A stretch of DNA of 64,000 bases from Gangjinia marincola (GTDB lineage: Bacteria; Bacteroidota; Bacteroidia; Flavobacteriales; Flavobacteriaceae): positions 109,201 through 173,200 of the forward strand of contig NZ_BAAAFG010000005.1 of NCBI RefSeq assembly GCF_039523415.1, written 5' to 3'. A program made the position numbers and the translations under genes. The notes beneath the pieces were generated by a model that saw nothing but the letters and a program-made list of their open reading frames with translations, ran no database searches and was not told the DNA's origin. Shown here piece after piece: positions 18,318 to 27,375 of the stretch; position 1 is the stretch's first letter, and each line of letters begins with the position of its first letter.

Positions 18318-19757
18318 ATGTTCAAAAAATCAAGTTATATTATGCTGTTTTGCAGCCTTTTACTAAAAAGTAACATGTTACTAAGTCAGAAGATAAAAGC
18401 ACTGCCGGGCAGTTACGGAGTAGATCGCGGGAATAAAGTAATTATTTGGCACATTCCATCAGAGGACAGTTTTTCTTCTCTAAATACTGAAATTGAATTT
18501 GACTACGTTTATCAGTTTTTAAAGAAAAATTCAGCGCTTTCATACGATCAGGCTTTTGAACTTACACACGAAGCAGATAAGTACACATTATACTTAACTA
18601 AATTACCGGTTGTAAAGGTAGCATTTGATGAAGTCAAACTTGGAACAAATAAAAAAATTCCCGGATGTTTAAAATATTATGAAAAAGAAACCTTAGTTGA
18701 AAGTATCATTGGTATAAGGCAAAGAGGTAATTTATCCCTAGGCTTTCCTAAAAAATCATATGACATTGAGGTGTGGAAGGATTCAATTTCTAAAGAAAAT
18801 AAGGATATTAAAGTTAAAGGATTACGCTCTGATGATGATTGGATTCTCGATGGACTTTATAACGAACCCCTGCGATTAAGATCTACGGTAGCGATCCAGC
18901 TATGGACAGATATTCATAAAGTATATTACCATGAAGAAGAACCAAAAGCCATTAACGGATTCAAGGTAGAGTTCGTAGAATTATTTAGAAATAGTGAGTA
19001 TATAGGCTTGTATAGTTTATCTGAATCCGTGGATAGAAAACAACTTCAACTAAAAAAACCTAATGGTAAAGAAATTTACGGAGAATTATTTAAAGCCAAT
19101 TCGTATGAAGGCGGACCATCTTTTAAAAAGGCAGGAGAATACAACAATATTTTTCCGCACTATCTAGGATTTAAGATGGAATACCCCATCATAGATTATA
19201 ATTCACATTGGGATGGGTTGTCTAAACTACTTGATCTAGTCGTAAATTCGTCTGATGCTACTTTTAAAGAAAAAATAGCTAAAGAGATTCATTTGCCAAA
19301 TGCCATTGACTATTTTATTTACATAAATCTATTGCGTGCCACCGACAACTTTGGTAAGAATTATTATCTGGCGAAATATGATTTAGATAAACCTTATTTT
19401 TTTGTTCCTTGGGATGTAGATGGAGTGTTTGGCATAATACAACACGGTAAAAGAATAAGGACTACCAATGATATTTTAAGTAATCATCTATTTGATCGTC
19501 TATTACAGCTGAATCCAAACCATTTTAATGACAACCTTAAGCAGCGGTGGAAGGATTTACGAGAAAATGAGTTTAGTAAAATAAATATTCTAGCGCGTTT
19601 TCAAAAATTTCATGATCATTTTACTGCTGAAAAAATATATGAGCGAGAATATAATTTATGGAAAAATGAAATCATTAAAGAAGATGATTTTGATTACCTG
19701 AATGAGTGGATTATTGATCGATTGGGTTTTCTTGATACGTACTTTAAGGACTTATAA
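18318..19757 (+). CDS. CotH-family (spore-coat kinase-like) secreted protein
   Basis: 479 aa from ATG 18318, which opens a signal peptide (MFKKSSYIMLFCSLLLKSNM); the frame extends back to 18258 without one. Family motifs: IRQRGNLSLGFPKKSYDIEV near residue 135, LRSDDDWILDGLYNEPLRLR near 174, and the kinase-site region DNFGKNYYLAKYD followed by FVPWDVDGVFG near 355-385. CotH proteins are atypical protein kinases in spore formers; in Bacteroidota they are exported and targets are unknown. It converges on a metallophosphatase gene with 1 bp between stops. Confidence 0.85.
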   Translation: MFKKSSYIMLFCSLLLKSNMLLSQKIKALPGSYGVDRGNKVIIWHIPSEDSFSSLNTEIEFDYVYQFLKKNSALSYDQAFELTHEADKYTLYLTKLPVVKVAFDEVKLGTNKKIPGCLKYYEKETLVESIIGIRQRGNLSLGFPKKSYDIEVWKDSISKENKDIKVKGLRSDDDWILDGLYNEPLRLRSTVAIQLWTDIHKVYYHEEEPKAINGFKVEFVELFRNSEYIGLYSLSESVDRKQLQLKKPNGKEIYGELFKANSYEGGPSFKKAGEYNNIFPHYLGFKMEYPIIDYNSHWDGLSKLLDLVVNSSDATFKEKIAKEIHLPNAIDYFIYINLLRATDNFGKNYYLAKYDLDKPYFFVPWDVDGVFGIIQHGKRIRTTNDILSNHLFDRLLQLNPNHFNDNLKQRWKDLRENEFSKINILARFQKFHDHFTAEKIYEREYNLWKNEIIKEDDFDYLNEWIIDRLGFLDTYFKDL

Positions 19758-19758
19758 A

Positions 19759-20922
19759 CTATTTAAGTGAAAATCGTTGACCCTTATCATTTATGATGTA
19801 TTCCTGCCCACGTTCAATAAGTAATCCTTTGGTTTTACCAGAGAATTTACTTAGGCCGTGTGATACATCAATTCGAATGACTTTTCCATCGTAATCCGTC
19901 GAGATATTTTTAACTGGAGTATGTCCAACTACTATTTTTTTTGCGTTGTAAAAAGACAAAATCTTATCTAACTCTTCGGATCCTATTTTAGGATAATAAG
20001 GTCTTTTCGTCACAAGCCCTCTGTACCAAATTGGACCTTTTGAACTGTATAAGAACTGAATAGATCTAGACGAACTGTTTTCAGTAGAGGTATATTCTCG
20101 ACGCATTTTTTGATTTATATCGTCGATGCTTAACTTAAAATCTAATAGTTGCGGGCTAAGTCCTGCATGGACAAAAATATACGATCCAATTTTTTCAATT
20201 ACATTTTTAGAGAGTAGCCATTTTCCTAATTCTGACTGTTCTGAAAACATATAGCGAATGGCTTTTTTCTTATTTTTTTCACCACTTATTTCTTGTGCAA
20301 TTTTGATATACTTTGCTCTATTGTAGGTGTAATCACCTTTGAAATTCAGGACTTCATGATTGCCTAAAATGAGATGTACACTACCACCAGCATCACGTGC
20401 CTGTTGCTCCAATTTGTAAATAAGCCATAATACCTGTGTAACATTCTTACCTCGATCCACAAAATCTCCCACTAAAACAAGCCTACCAGTTCTATAGATC
20501 CAGTCATACTGTGCATCAATTACTCCGTTAGCGGCTAAAAAACTAGAAAAGGCGTTGAAATTACCTTCAATATCAGAAATAACGACCATTTTATCAGCAG
20601 CTTCAAATGTGCTCTTTGTAACCGTATATTTTGGTCGTAACGCTAAAAAAAAATTGTCATCATATCCATTACCGGGGCATACAATTAAAGAGTCTTTTTT
20701 AAAATTAGTGCGTTTGATTAGTTTATTTAGAGCATTTACACGGTACAATGTGTCTTTAATAATATAAGGTCCATCGGTCCCGTTGAAGGAAACAGTTTTG
20801 TAGTTTGTGTTTTTTCTAATAGAATCCTTTTGTTGGCCATTTACATAATTCGTAATTAAAACGAGGCATGTAAAAAATACTGCAATAGGACTAAAAGGGT
20901 ATTTTGTATTACTTTTTAGCAA
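19759..20922 (-). CDS. Calcineurin-like metallophosphatase (Shewanella-like phosphatase group)
   Basis: 387 aa with an N-terminal hydrophobic signal (about residues 10-29). All metal-binding motifs are intact: VISDIEGNFNAF near 113, VLVGDFVDRG near 150, LILGNHEVLNF near 184, FVHAGLS near 250 and VVGHTPV near 332. The GDxVDRG and GNHE motifs place it with PPP-type phosphatases, most like Shewanella-like phosphatases. Likely a periplasmic Ser/Thr or Tyr phosphatase. It faces the CotH-type kinase gene tail to tail. Confidence 0.87.
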   Translation of the reverse strand: MLKSNTKYPFSPIAVFFTCLVLITNYVNGQQKDSIRKNTNYKTVSFNGTDGPYIIKDTLYRVNALNKLIKRTNFKKDSLIVCPGNGYDDNFFLALRPKYTVTKSTFEAADKMVVISDIEGNFNAFSSFLAANGVIDAQYDWIYRTGRLVLVGDFVDRGKNVTQVLWLIYKLEQQARDAGGSVHLILGNHEVLNFKGDYTYNRAKYIKIAQEISGEKNKKKAIRYMFSEQSELGKWLLSKNVIEKIGSYIFVHAGLSPQLLDFKLSIDDINQKMRREYTSTENSSSRSIQFLYSSKGPIWYRGLVTKRPYYPKIGSEELDKILSFYNAKKIVVGHTPVKNISTDYDGKVIRIDVSHGLSKFSGKTKGLLIERGQEYIINDKGQRFSLK

Positions 20923-21216
20923 GATATAGTTAGCTATAATTATACTAAAAATACGAAATTTAGTCCGATATAGTCTTGAGTAACGTTATCTATCTAACAA
21001 AGCTGTTTGAATTTAATAAATATTGCGAGAATTCAAGTCGTCCTTCAATAGCCAGCGTGTCACTCAGATCCGCATATTAACGTAGACGAATCCTTCTATA
21101 ATGAGGGTTTAAAAAACAGTACAAGAGATAGTAAGACTTCTATCCTCAATGAATTGAGAATCGTAATGACAACAGGGTTTTAAATATCGAAACTTTCAAA
21201 CTAGTTTTCAAAACAT
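20923..21216. other. Non-coding stretch with degenerate intergenic repeats
   Basis: No convincing gene. It contains GATCCGCATATTAACGTAGACG near 21068, similar to the arms of the inverted repeat at 15752-15890, and GAATTGAGAATCGTAATGAC near 21150. These look like degenerate copies of flavobacterial intergenic repeats. Confidence 0.4.
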
Positions 21217-21507
21217 TTATTCTTCAGAAGTAATGATTCCTTCAATGGTTTTTGCCAGTTTGAAATCCTTCTCTGTTACTCCGCCGGCATCGTGAGTAGA
21301 GAGATAGATACTCAATTTGTTGTACACATTGGTCCATTCAGGATGGTGTTGTTGAGCCTCGGCTTCAAACGCAATACGAGTCATGGCACCGAAGCAATCC
21401 TTAAAATCTTCAAACTCAAAGGTAGTATTGATAGCGTTATCCTCGTATTCCCAGCCTTCTAAATGAGTTAGGTGTTCTTTAATTTGTTCTTCGTTAAGTG
21501 GTTTCAT
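21217..21507 (-). CDS. phhB: 4a-hydroxytetrahydrobiopterin dehydratase (pterin-4-alpha-carbinolamine dehydratase)
   Basis: 96 aa, standard length. The active-site histidines lie in QQHHPEW (about residues 53-59), and VYNKLSIYLSTHDAGGVTEKD is the family C-terminal signature. It dehydrates the carbinolamine formed by aromatic amino acid hydroxylases, recycling tetrahydropterin. No hydroxylase is encoded in the window. Confidence 0.93.
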   Translation of the reverse strand: MKPLNEEQIKEHLTHLEGWEYEDNAINTTFEFEDFKDCFGAMTRIAFEAEAQQHHPEWTNVYNKLSIYLSTHDAGGVTEKDFKLAKTIEGIITSEE

Positions 21508-21694
21508 TATTTGATGTATTATAAGTTGATTAATTCCATGCTAAGATTAATATAGATTTTTTATTGTCTAAAATCTTACTAAAGAATTAAGACTTTCCCC
21601 AACGCGTTAGGAACTGTTAGAATTAGGAACCAAGACAATTTTTTTCACTAAAGAAGTCTTTAATGCTAAATTAGATATCTCAAATTACAAATCA

Positions 21695-21729
21695 TGAATC
21701 CTGAATCCTGAATCCTGAATCCTGAATCT
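21695..21729. repeat. Tandem heptamer repeat TGAATCC
   Basis: Four exact copies of TGAATCC plus a fifth with a final T, running into the stop codon of the gene at 21728. Slippage-prone microsatellite; no regulatory role can be shown. Confidence 0.85.
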
Positions 21730-22552
21730 AAAATACTGATTCTTCAACCACCTCTTTGATAGAGATGTGATAATTTTTTGGTAAAATATTATCTTTTGGG
21801 ATCACGGCTAAGTAGCGATCATCGTTAGAGTCGAAGACATTTTTAAGGATAGGCTGATCGTGCCCGCTTGCCTGACAGATATCTAGAATTAAATCATCGT
21901 GATGGATAAGATCATCACTGCCTAGATGAAAGACTCCGCGCCGGCTTCGGTTAATAATATAATGCAATTGTTGGGTAATTTTTGAAATTGTGGTCGCATT
22001 GACGACTACATTTGGAAATACCTCTATGGGCACCTCATTTTTGATGTATTCTTTAATTTCTTCTATTCGAGGTGATTTTTTTCCAAAAACCATCGGTAAG
22101 CGCACAATCGCGTAATTCTTATTGGGTAAGCGCAGCAACGCATTTTCAATTTTTATTTTAAATCTTCCGTAGACACTTTCTGAAAGCGTTTTATCATATT
22201 CATACGACGGAAAATTGCTGAATGCATCAAACACATTTGCACTGGATAAAAAAATGATTTTAGCGTCATATCTTAACGTATATTGGATCAGGGATTGGTG
22301 TTGATGTACCAACGCGTCAAAATCACCTCTAAGACATGAAATAATAATAGACGGACGGATTGATTGGAGCATAATTCCTATATCTTCGGTCTCCAGATCC
22401 CACTGAATAAATTTATGGTTTTTGCTTAATCCTCTATCGGTATTAAAATAGGTGGCGTAGGTGTCAAAGTAGGCATATAGCTCTTTGTAGAGGGCATTCC
22501 CAATGAATCCACTACCACCTAAAATGAGTATTTTCTTCTTCTTTTGACTCAA
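21728..22552 (-). CDS. NAD-dependent epimerase/dehydratase (RmlD-like extended SDR)
   Basis: 274 aa. N-terminal nucleotide-binding motif ILILGGSGFIGNALYKEL, then a Rossmann fold with IIFLSSANVFD near residue 99 and YEYDKTLSES near 117 (Tyr/Lys pair offset from the classic YxxxK). It resembles dTDP-4-dehydrorhamnose reductase-type sugar nucleotide enzymes, but the exact substrate is unclear and it is not in a sugar cluster. The 3' end abuts a TGAATCC tandem array. Confidence 0.8.
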   Translation of the reverse strand: MSQKKKKILILGGSGFIGNALYKELYAYFDTYATYFNTDRGLSKNHKFIQWDLETEDIGIMLQSIRPSIIISCLRGDFDALVHQHQSLIQYTLRYDAKIIFLSSANVFDAFSNFPSYEYDKTLSESVYGRFKIKIENALLRLPNKNYAIVRLPMVFGKKSPRIEEIKEYIKNEVPIEVFPNVVVNATTISKITQQLHYIINRSRRGVFHLGSDDLIHHDDLILDICQASGHDQPILKNVFDSNDDRYLAVIPKDNILPKNYHISIKEVVEESVF

Positions 22553-22617
22553 GGATATGTATTAAAAAAGCTGCTTATGGTATTGAGTAAGCAGCTTAAA
22601 TATATAAGTAGCTAATA

Positions 22618-23700
22618 TTATTTTTTATAAAAAGGAAGTTTCACCACAGTGGCGGGTACGTCTTTTTTTCTAATACGAATGAATAGTTCACTACCGGGAC
22701 TACTTACTTCTTTTGGGACGTATCCCATCCCAATAGCTTTCCCGGTAGAAGGGGACATTGTACCACTGGTTACTCTACCTATTACGGTTCCTCGCGCATC
22801 GACAATGTCATAATCGTGCCGTGGAATACCTCGTTCAGTTAACTCAAAACCTACGAGTTTGTTATCAATCCCGCGTTCTTTTTGCGCTTTAAGTTCGGTA
22901 GAATGAACGAAATCCTTGGTAAATTTAGTTACCCAACCTAATCCTGCTTCTAAAGGATTAGTTGTCTCATCGATATCATTACCATAGAGGCAATAACCCA
23001 TTTCCAATCGCAGTGTATCCCGGGCAGCTAATCCAATTGGTTTAATCCCATACTCAAGACCTGCCTTAATCACATTATTCCAAATTTGCTCAACTTCATT
23101 ATTCTTACAATAAATTTCGAATCCTCCACTGCCTGTATATCCAGTTGCCGAAATAATTACATGTTCTATCCCGGCAAAATCGGCAATTCTAAAGTTGTAA
23201 AAATCAATTTCACTAAGATCGATAGAAGATAATGATTGCATCGCTTCAACGGCCTTAGGACCTTGAATAGCGAGGAGAGAATAATCCTCAGAAAGATCAC
23301 GCATGGTTGCACCCACACTATTTTGTGCGCTTATCCAGTCCCAATCTTTTTTGATGTTGGACGCATTGACGACTAATAAATAGGTCTTTTCTTTTATTCG
23401 ATAAATAATAAGGTCGTCTACGATCCCACCTTTGTCATTTGGTAAGTAACTGTATTGGGCTTTTCCAATAACTAATTTGGAGGCGTCATTCGCACTTACT
23501 TTTTGAATTAATTCCAGGGCATGAGGACCCTCAATCAAGAATTCGCCCATGTGCGAAACATCAAATACACCAACTAGATTTCGCACCGTTTCGTGCTCTG
23601 CATTAACCCCTTCATACGAGACGGGCATACTGTACCCTGCAAACTCAACCATTTTAGCACCAAGGGCTTCGTGAATAGGGGACAAGGCGGTTTTTTTCAT
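22618..23700 (-). CDS. gcvT: Glycine cleavage system T protein (aminomethyltransferase)
   Basis: 360 aa, normal length. Signatures: VGVFDVSHMGEF near residue 42, FEIYCKNNE near 200, AARDTLRLEMGYCLYGNDID near 225, and LVGFELTERGIPRHDYDI near 280. It transfers the methylene from the aminomethyl-lipoyl H protein to tetrahydrofolate. gcvP and gcvH are not adjacent, as is usual in Bacteroidota. It starts 66 bp after (in transcription order upstream of) the epimerase gene, so the pair may share a transcript. Confidence 0.95.
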   Translation of the reverse strand: MKKTALSPIHEALGAKMVEFAGYSMPVSYEGVNAEHETVRNLVGVFDVSHMGEFLIEGPHALELIQKVSANDASKLVIGKAQYSYLPNDKGGIVDDLIIYRIKEKTYLLVVNASNIKKDWDWISAQNSVGATMRDLSEDYSLLAIQGPKAVEAMQSLSSIDLSEIDFYNFRIADFAGIEHVIISATGYTGSGGFEIYCKNNEVEQIWNNVIKAGLEYGIKPIGLAARDTLRLEMGYCLYGNDIDETTNPLEAGLGWVTKFTKDFVHSTELKAQKERGIDNKLVGFELTERGIPRHDYDIVDARGTVIGRVTSGTMSPSTGKAIGMGYVPKEVSSPGSELFIRIRKKDVPATVVKLPFYKK

Positions 23701-23835
23701 CGTATTAAATTTAGAGCAAAAGTAGTTTTTTGTGCTCTTACATCCGAAGGAGTTTTAGAAAATTATATATTTTATACCATAAAAAATCCGCCATTCTATA
23801 CTAAAATGGCGGATGACCCCAAAACTCGTTTATTA

Positions 23836-24609
23836 CTATTGATTTATAAGTAACGGAGTTTTTCCATCTGTGATGATGATTTTTGCATTTGATGATTCTG
23901 AAAGTTTATTAAACGCCTCAATACTTCTAATCTTAATGATTTGATCTGTAAGTCCCTGAGCCAATATTTTTTGTGCGTCACGAGTTCCAGTAGCCGAAAT
24001 GATCTTACGCTCTGCCTCTAATTTTTCTTGTTGTAAAACAAACTCCATTCGCATGGCGTCCTGTTCAGCCTGTAATTTTTGCTCAATAGAAGTAGAAAGA
24101 CCCCTTGGTAGGCTGATACTTTTCATAAGAACACCTTCAATTAGGATGCCCTGTTTAGCAAGCGTTTCATCCATTTTAGATTTAATAGATTCTTCAATAT
24201 TCGCTCTCATACCAGAGTGCATGTCTTTAGCAAAGAATTGCGCACACACATCTGAGGCTGCCGATCTAAATACGCTGGTAATGACCTCTGGATATCCTTG
24301 ACCAATATTTCTTAGGATACTGGGAATCATATCCTGCTTAAGCCGATAAAGAATACTTATTTGTGAGTCTACACTTAGCCCCTCTTTGCTGGGAAGGTTT
24401 AAGGACAATTCCAAATTATTGATTTTGATGGATTCTTTGACTACCTTAGAGGTAAAGGGGTTGTATACTAGGGTGCCTTCGGTTTTAACATCATCTTGTA
24501 ATTGACCTAGGTGTTGCTTAACTCCGGCTTCTCCGGGTCGAATCACCGCGCAGTTGAGTAGGGTAAAAGAAATAAGGACGACTGAACTAATAAGAGCGAA
24601 TTGTTTCAT
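23836..24609 (-). CDS. SPFH/prohibitin-family lipoprotein
   Basis: 257 aa. The N-terminus is a lipoprotein signal (VVLISFTLLNC, lipid cysteine at about residue 20), followed directly by an SPFH domain (AVIRPGEAGVKQHLGQL ... EGVLMKSISLP near 158) and a long charged coiled coil (EQKLQAEQDAMRMEFVLQQE onward). Prohibitins normally use a transmembrane anchor and form ring or cage assemblies that modulate FtsH-like proteases; a lipid anchor would place this one at the periplasmic face or outer membrane. Single gene. Confidence 0.85.
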   Translation of the reverse strand: MKQFALISSVVLISFTLLNCAVIRPGEAGVKQHLGQLQDDVKTEGTLVYNPFTSKVVKESIKINNLELSLNLPSKEGLSVDSQISILYRLKQDMIPSILRNIGQGYPEVITSVFRSAASDVCAQFFAKDMHSGMRANIEESIKSKMDETLAKQGILIEGVLMKSISLPRGLSTSIEQKLQAEQDAMRMEFVLQQEKLEAERKIISATGTRDAQKILAQGLTDQIIKIRSIEAFNKLSESSNAKIIITDGKTPLLINQ

Positions 24610-24782
24610 AGTAGTATAATTTAATAATGATAGTAGTACTATTACTACAATGAATATTTATCAAAGATTATTCCCACTTTTCCTAAAATCTGCTAATATT
24701 TTAACTACAGCAAATTTTTGGATCAGTATGAAAATGGAAATGTTTTATTCAATGCTATAATTTATTCCTGTATATTTCCTTT

Positions 24783-26327
24783 ATGAAAATATTCTCTTCT
24801 GCCCAATTGCAAAAAGCAGATCAGCTCACTGTAGAACGTGAACCTATTGCCTCCATTGATTTGATGGAACGCGCAGCTACAACTGTGTTTCAAGAAATTC
24901 ATCAACGTCTGCAAGGTGCCCCCATACCCATCAAAATTTTTTGTGGCATCGGGAATAATGGTGGTGATGGATTGGTAATTGCACGCAAGTTGATCGAACA
25001 CGGTTATCATGTGACGACCTATATAGTCAATTACAGTGACAGACGTTCCAAAGATTTTTTGATCAACTACGATCGTATAAAAAATGTAACTAAAGATTGG
25101 CCGATATTGATAAAAGGTAAAAATGATTTTCCTACGCTTACGCGGAATGATTTTATCGTCGACGCCATGTTTGGATTGGGATTAAACAGACCGGTTTCAG
25201 GATGGACTAAAGATTTAATCGAACATATCAATGCTGCCGAAGCATTTACGCTTTCCATTGACATACCTTCAGGATTATTTTCAGATCAGGCGTTAGCAGA
25301 AGAACATGCCGCCATCCAGGCAGATTTTACCTTGACCTTTCAATCGCTTAAAACCTCATTCTTGCTTCCGCAGAGCGAAGCGTATGTAGGGGATTTTCAA
25401 ATTGTAGACATAGGTCTAGATCGTGATTTCTTGCAAACAGCCATAGTTCATAAGTTTTTTATCACCCGTGAAGAAGTCATAAAACGATATAAACCCAGAA
25501 ATAAGTTCTCTCATAAAGGAATGTATGGTCATGTGGCGATAATAGGCGGAAGTTTAGGAAAGATGGGTAGTATCGTATTAGCGACAAAAGCCTCTCTAGT
25601 TGGTGGTGCTGGATTAGCAACAGCATTCGTACCTCAATGTGGAATTTCAATCTTACAAACTGCATTGCCAGAAGCAATGGTTGTTGCCGTTGCTTCTCAC
25701 GATCACCTGAAAGCCGATCAAAAGACCATGGATGTTCTAAGCGACTTACAACCGACTACAGTTTGTTTTGGAATGGGAACAGGGCAGGAGCAAGCGACCA
25801 TTGATACCTTTCACCATATTCTTAAGAACACAAAAAATGCCATGGTGATTGATGCAGATGGAATCAATATCTTAGCGGCATATCCAATTATGTTGAAGGA
25901 TATACCGGCAAAAAGTGTGTTGACGCCTCATCCCAAAGAACTGGAGCGTTTAATTGGATCTTGGGTAGATGATTTTGATAAGCTAAAAAAAACAAAAGAG
26001 TTCTCAAAACTTCACGACCTAGTTGTGTTAATTAAAGGGGCACATACCGTTGTGGTGGATGGGGACGATTTGTACTTCAACAGTACGGGTAATCCCGGTA
26101 TGGCAACGGCGGGTAGTGGGGATGTTTTAGCAGGAATTATAAGTTCCTTGATAGCACAGGATTATATATCAAAAGATGCAGCCATTATTGCAGTGTATTT
26201 ACATGGGAAAGCAGGCGATTTTGCAGCTGATAAGGTAAGTATGCAGGGTGTAATGGCATCTCATCTTGTAGAATATCTGGGAGAGGCTATACTAGATTTA
26301 TTTAAACCACAGGAACCAAAAACCTAA
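24783..26327 (+). CDS. nnr: Bifunctional NAD(P)HX epimerase / ADP-dependent dehydratase
   Basis: 514 aa, the usual fused form. The N-terminal YjeF_N domain (about 1-215) has FCGIGNNGGDGLVIARKL and SIDIPSGLF. The C-terminal ribokinase-like domain (about 225-505) has HKGMYGHVAIIGGSLGKMGS, VLTPHPKELERL and the ATP-site loop NPGMATAGSGDVLAGI. It repairs hydrated NADH/NADPH by epimerising and dehydrating the damaged cofactor. Single gene on the plus strand. Confidence 0.94.
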   Translation: MKIFSSAQLQKADQLTVEREPIASIDLMERAATTVFQEIHQRLQGAPIPIKIFCGIGNNGGDGLVIARKLIEHGYHVTTYIVNYSDRRSKDFLINYDRIKNVTKDWPILIKGKNDFPTLTRNDFIVDAMFGLGLNRPVSGWTKDLIEHINAAEAFTLSIDIPSGLFSDQALAEEHAAIQADFTLTFQSLKTSFLLPQSEAYVGDFQIVDIGLDRDFLQTAIVHKFFITREEVIKRYKPRNKFSHKGMYGHVAIIGGSLGKMGSIVLATKASLVGGAGLATAFVPQCGISILQTALPEAMVVAVASHDHLKADQKTMDVLSDLQPTTVCFGMGTGQEQATIDTFHHILKNTKNAMVIDADGINILAAYPIMLKDIPAKSVLTPHPKELERLIGSWVDDFDKLKKTKEFSKLHDLVVLIKGAHTVVVDGDDLYFNSTGNPGMATAGSGDVLAGIISSLIAQDYISKDAAIIAVYLHGKAGDFAADKVSMQGVMASHLVEYLGEAILDLFKPQEPKT

Positions 26328-26330
26328 GGA

Positions 26331-26697
26331 TTAAATGCGAGAAAGAATTTGTTTAGCAAATTCTATTGTTGCGTCAAGATCTTCAAAAACCTCAAAATGC
26401 TTGTCAAAAAAATTCTTTTCAATAAGTGTATTCTTTTTAGTGAGGCTTTTTTTTTGTGACTACTAAAACTGCTTTTATAGATTTGACTTTACTCGCCCAT
26501 AAATACACCATGGGATTGATAGAGTATGTGTTTGATCGATCTGAAATGTAGACGTAATGTTGATCTCCAAAGTGTCTATAACAGGCATGATACAATTTAT
26601 TACCGATGCTTATCCATTAAAGTAACTTCATCTAAACGACCGATCACAAATTCCTTAAAGAAGTAAATTCACCAAAGGATAATTTTACTCCGTGCAT
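26331..26697 (-). pseudogene. Decayed paralogue of the 26788-27162 gene
   Basis: Reading the minus strand from an ATG at 26697 gives pieces matching the intact gene upstream, in order but in different frames: KLSFGEF, then (+1 shift) FFKEFVIGRLDEVTLMDKHR and a stop, then HYVYISDRSNTYSINPMVYL and SKVKSIKAVLVVTKKK, then past a nine-A run a further shift to NTLIEKNFFDKHFEVFEDL, ending at a stop at 26331. At least three lesions, so it cannot make a full protein. It is a tandem duplicate that has decayed. Confidence 0.82.
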
Positions 26698-26787
26698 GAG
26701 AGTAATAAGGAGTTCTTTTTCGTTCACTGAGACAGGTTAGACGAATAGCTTTATGAAGATCGTAAAATTCTTTTAAGGCAGCATGAC

Positions 26788-27162
26788 TTAGTTAAGGGTG
26801 GAGACCCAAATTTTAGCTTCGGTTAAGCTTTCAAATGCTTCAAAGGGTTTTTGAAAGAAATGTTTTTCTATTGCTGTATTTAACCGTTGTGATTCTTTTT
26901 CGGCAACAACCGCAATTCCTTTAAGTTGCTTTATTCTGCTGCATTGCAGGTAGATCATAGGATCTACAGCATACGATTGCATTCGATTAGAGATGTACAC
27001 AAAAGATTTTGTACTATAATGATCCAGGCACAGATCAATCATCTCTTTATTCAATTTCTTATCTAGTAAAATCCCTTCCTTGAGTTCACCAATAACATAA
27101 TCCTCAAAAAAATAAAAACACCCGAAAGGGAGTTCTTTTTTTACTTCTTTCATCTTATTCAT
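26788..27162 (-). CDS. Conserved hypothetical protein, 124 aa (STAS/SpoIIAA-like size)
   Basis: Soluble protein with no signal peptide. The pattern ELPFGCFYFFEDYVIGELKE, a central helix-strand (KSFVYISNRMQSYAVDPMIY) and a terminal FEAFESLTEAKIWV is reminiscent of small STAS/SEC14-like proteins of flavobacteria, but I cannot assign a function. A tandem decayed copy lies just downstream at 26331-26697, so this is the surviving member of a duplicated pair. Confidence 0.7.
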   Translation of the reverse strand: MNKMKEVKKELPFGCFYFFEDYVIGELKEGILLDKKLNKEMIDLCLDHYSTKSFVYISNRMQSYAVDPMIYLQCSRIKQLKGIAVVAEKESQRLNTAIEKHFFQKPFEAFESLTEAKIWVSTLN

Positions 27163-27314
27163 AATCCTCTTCTACTATTGTGCAAAAATCATATAATTAA
27201 CAATAATATGCAATACAATAAGAGTAATTTAGGACGGTCAAAAAATCACTTATTTGAATGTTAGTAGCTTAGAAAATTGGAGATAATGTTAATTAACATT
27301 AGTTGAATGATTGC

Positions 27315-27350
27315 ACAAAAAAAGCTCCTACATTAAGTGCAAGAGCTTTA
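27315..27350 (-). terminator. Rho-independent terminator after clpC
   Basis: On the minus strand, AAAGCTC and GAGCTTT form a stem around a loop of about 15 nt, followed by a run of seven T. It lies about 25 bp past the clpC stop. Confidence 0.7.
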
Positions 27351-27375
27351 CTAAAATGATTAATTCTTAGGTATT

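Noticed and set aside
21695..21729. Short tandem repeats as a possible CRISPR array
   Set aside because: The 7-bp units have no spacers and no cas genes occur in the window; it is a microsatellite.
26331..26697. A T-rich run near 26450 read as a terminator
   Set aside because: The run is the complement of a poly-lysine codon stretch in the decayed gene, and no stem precedes it.
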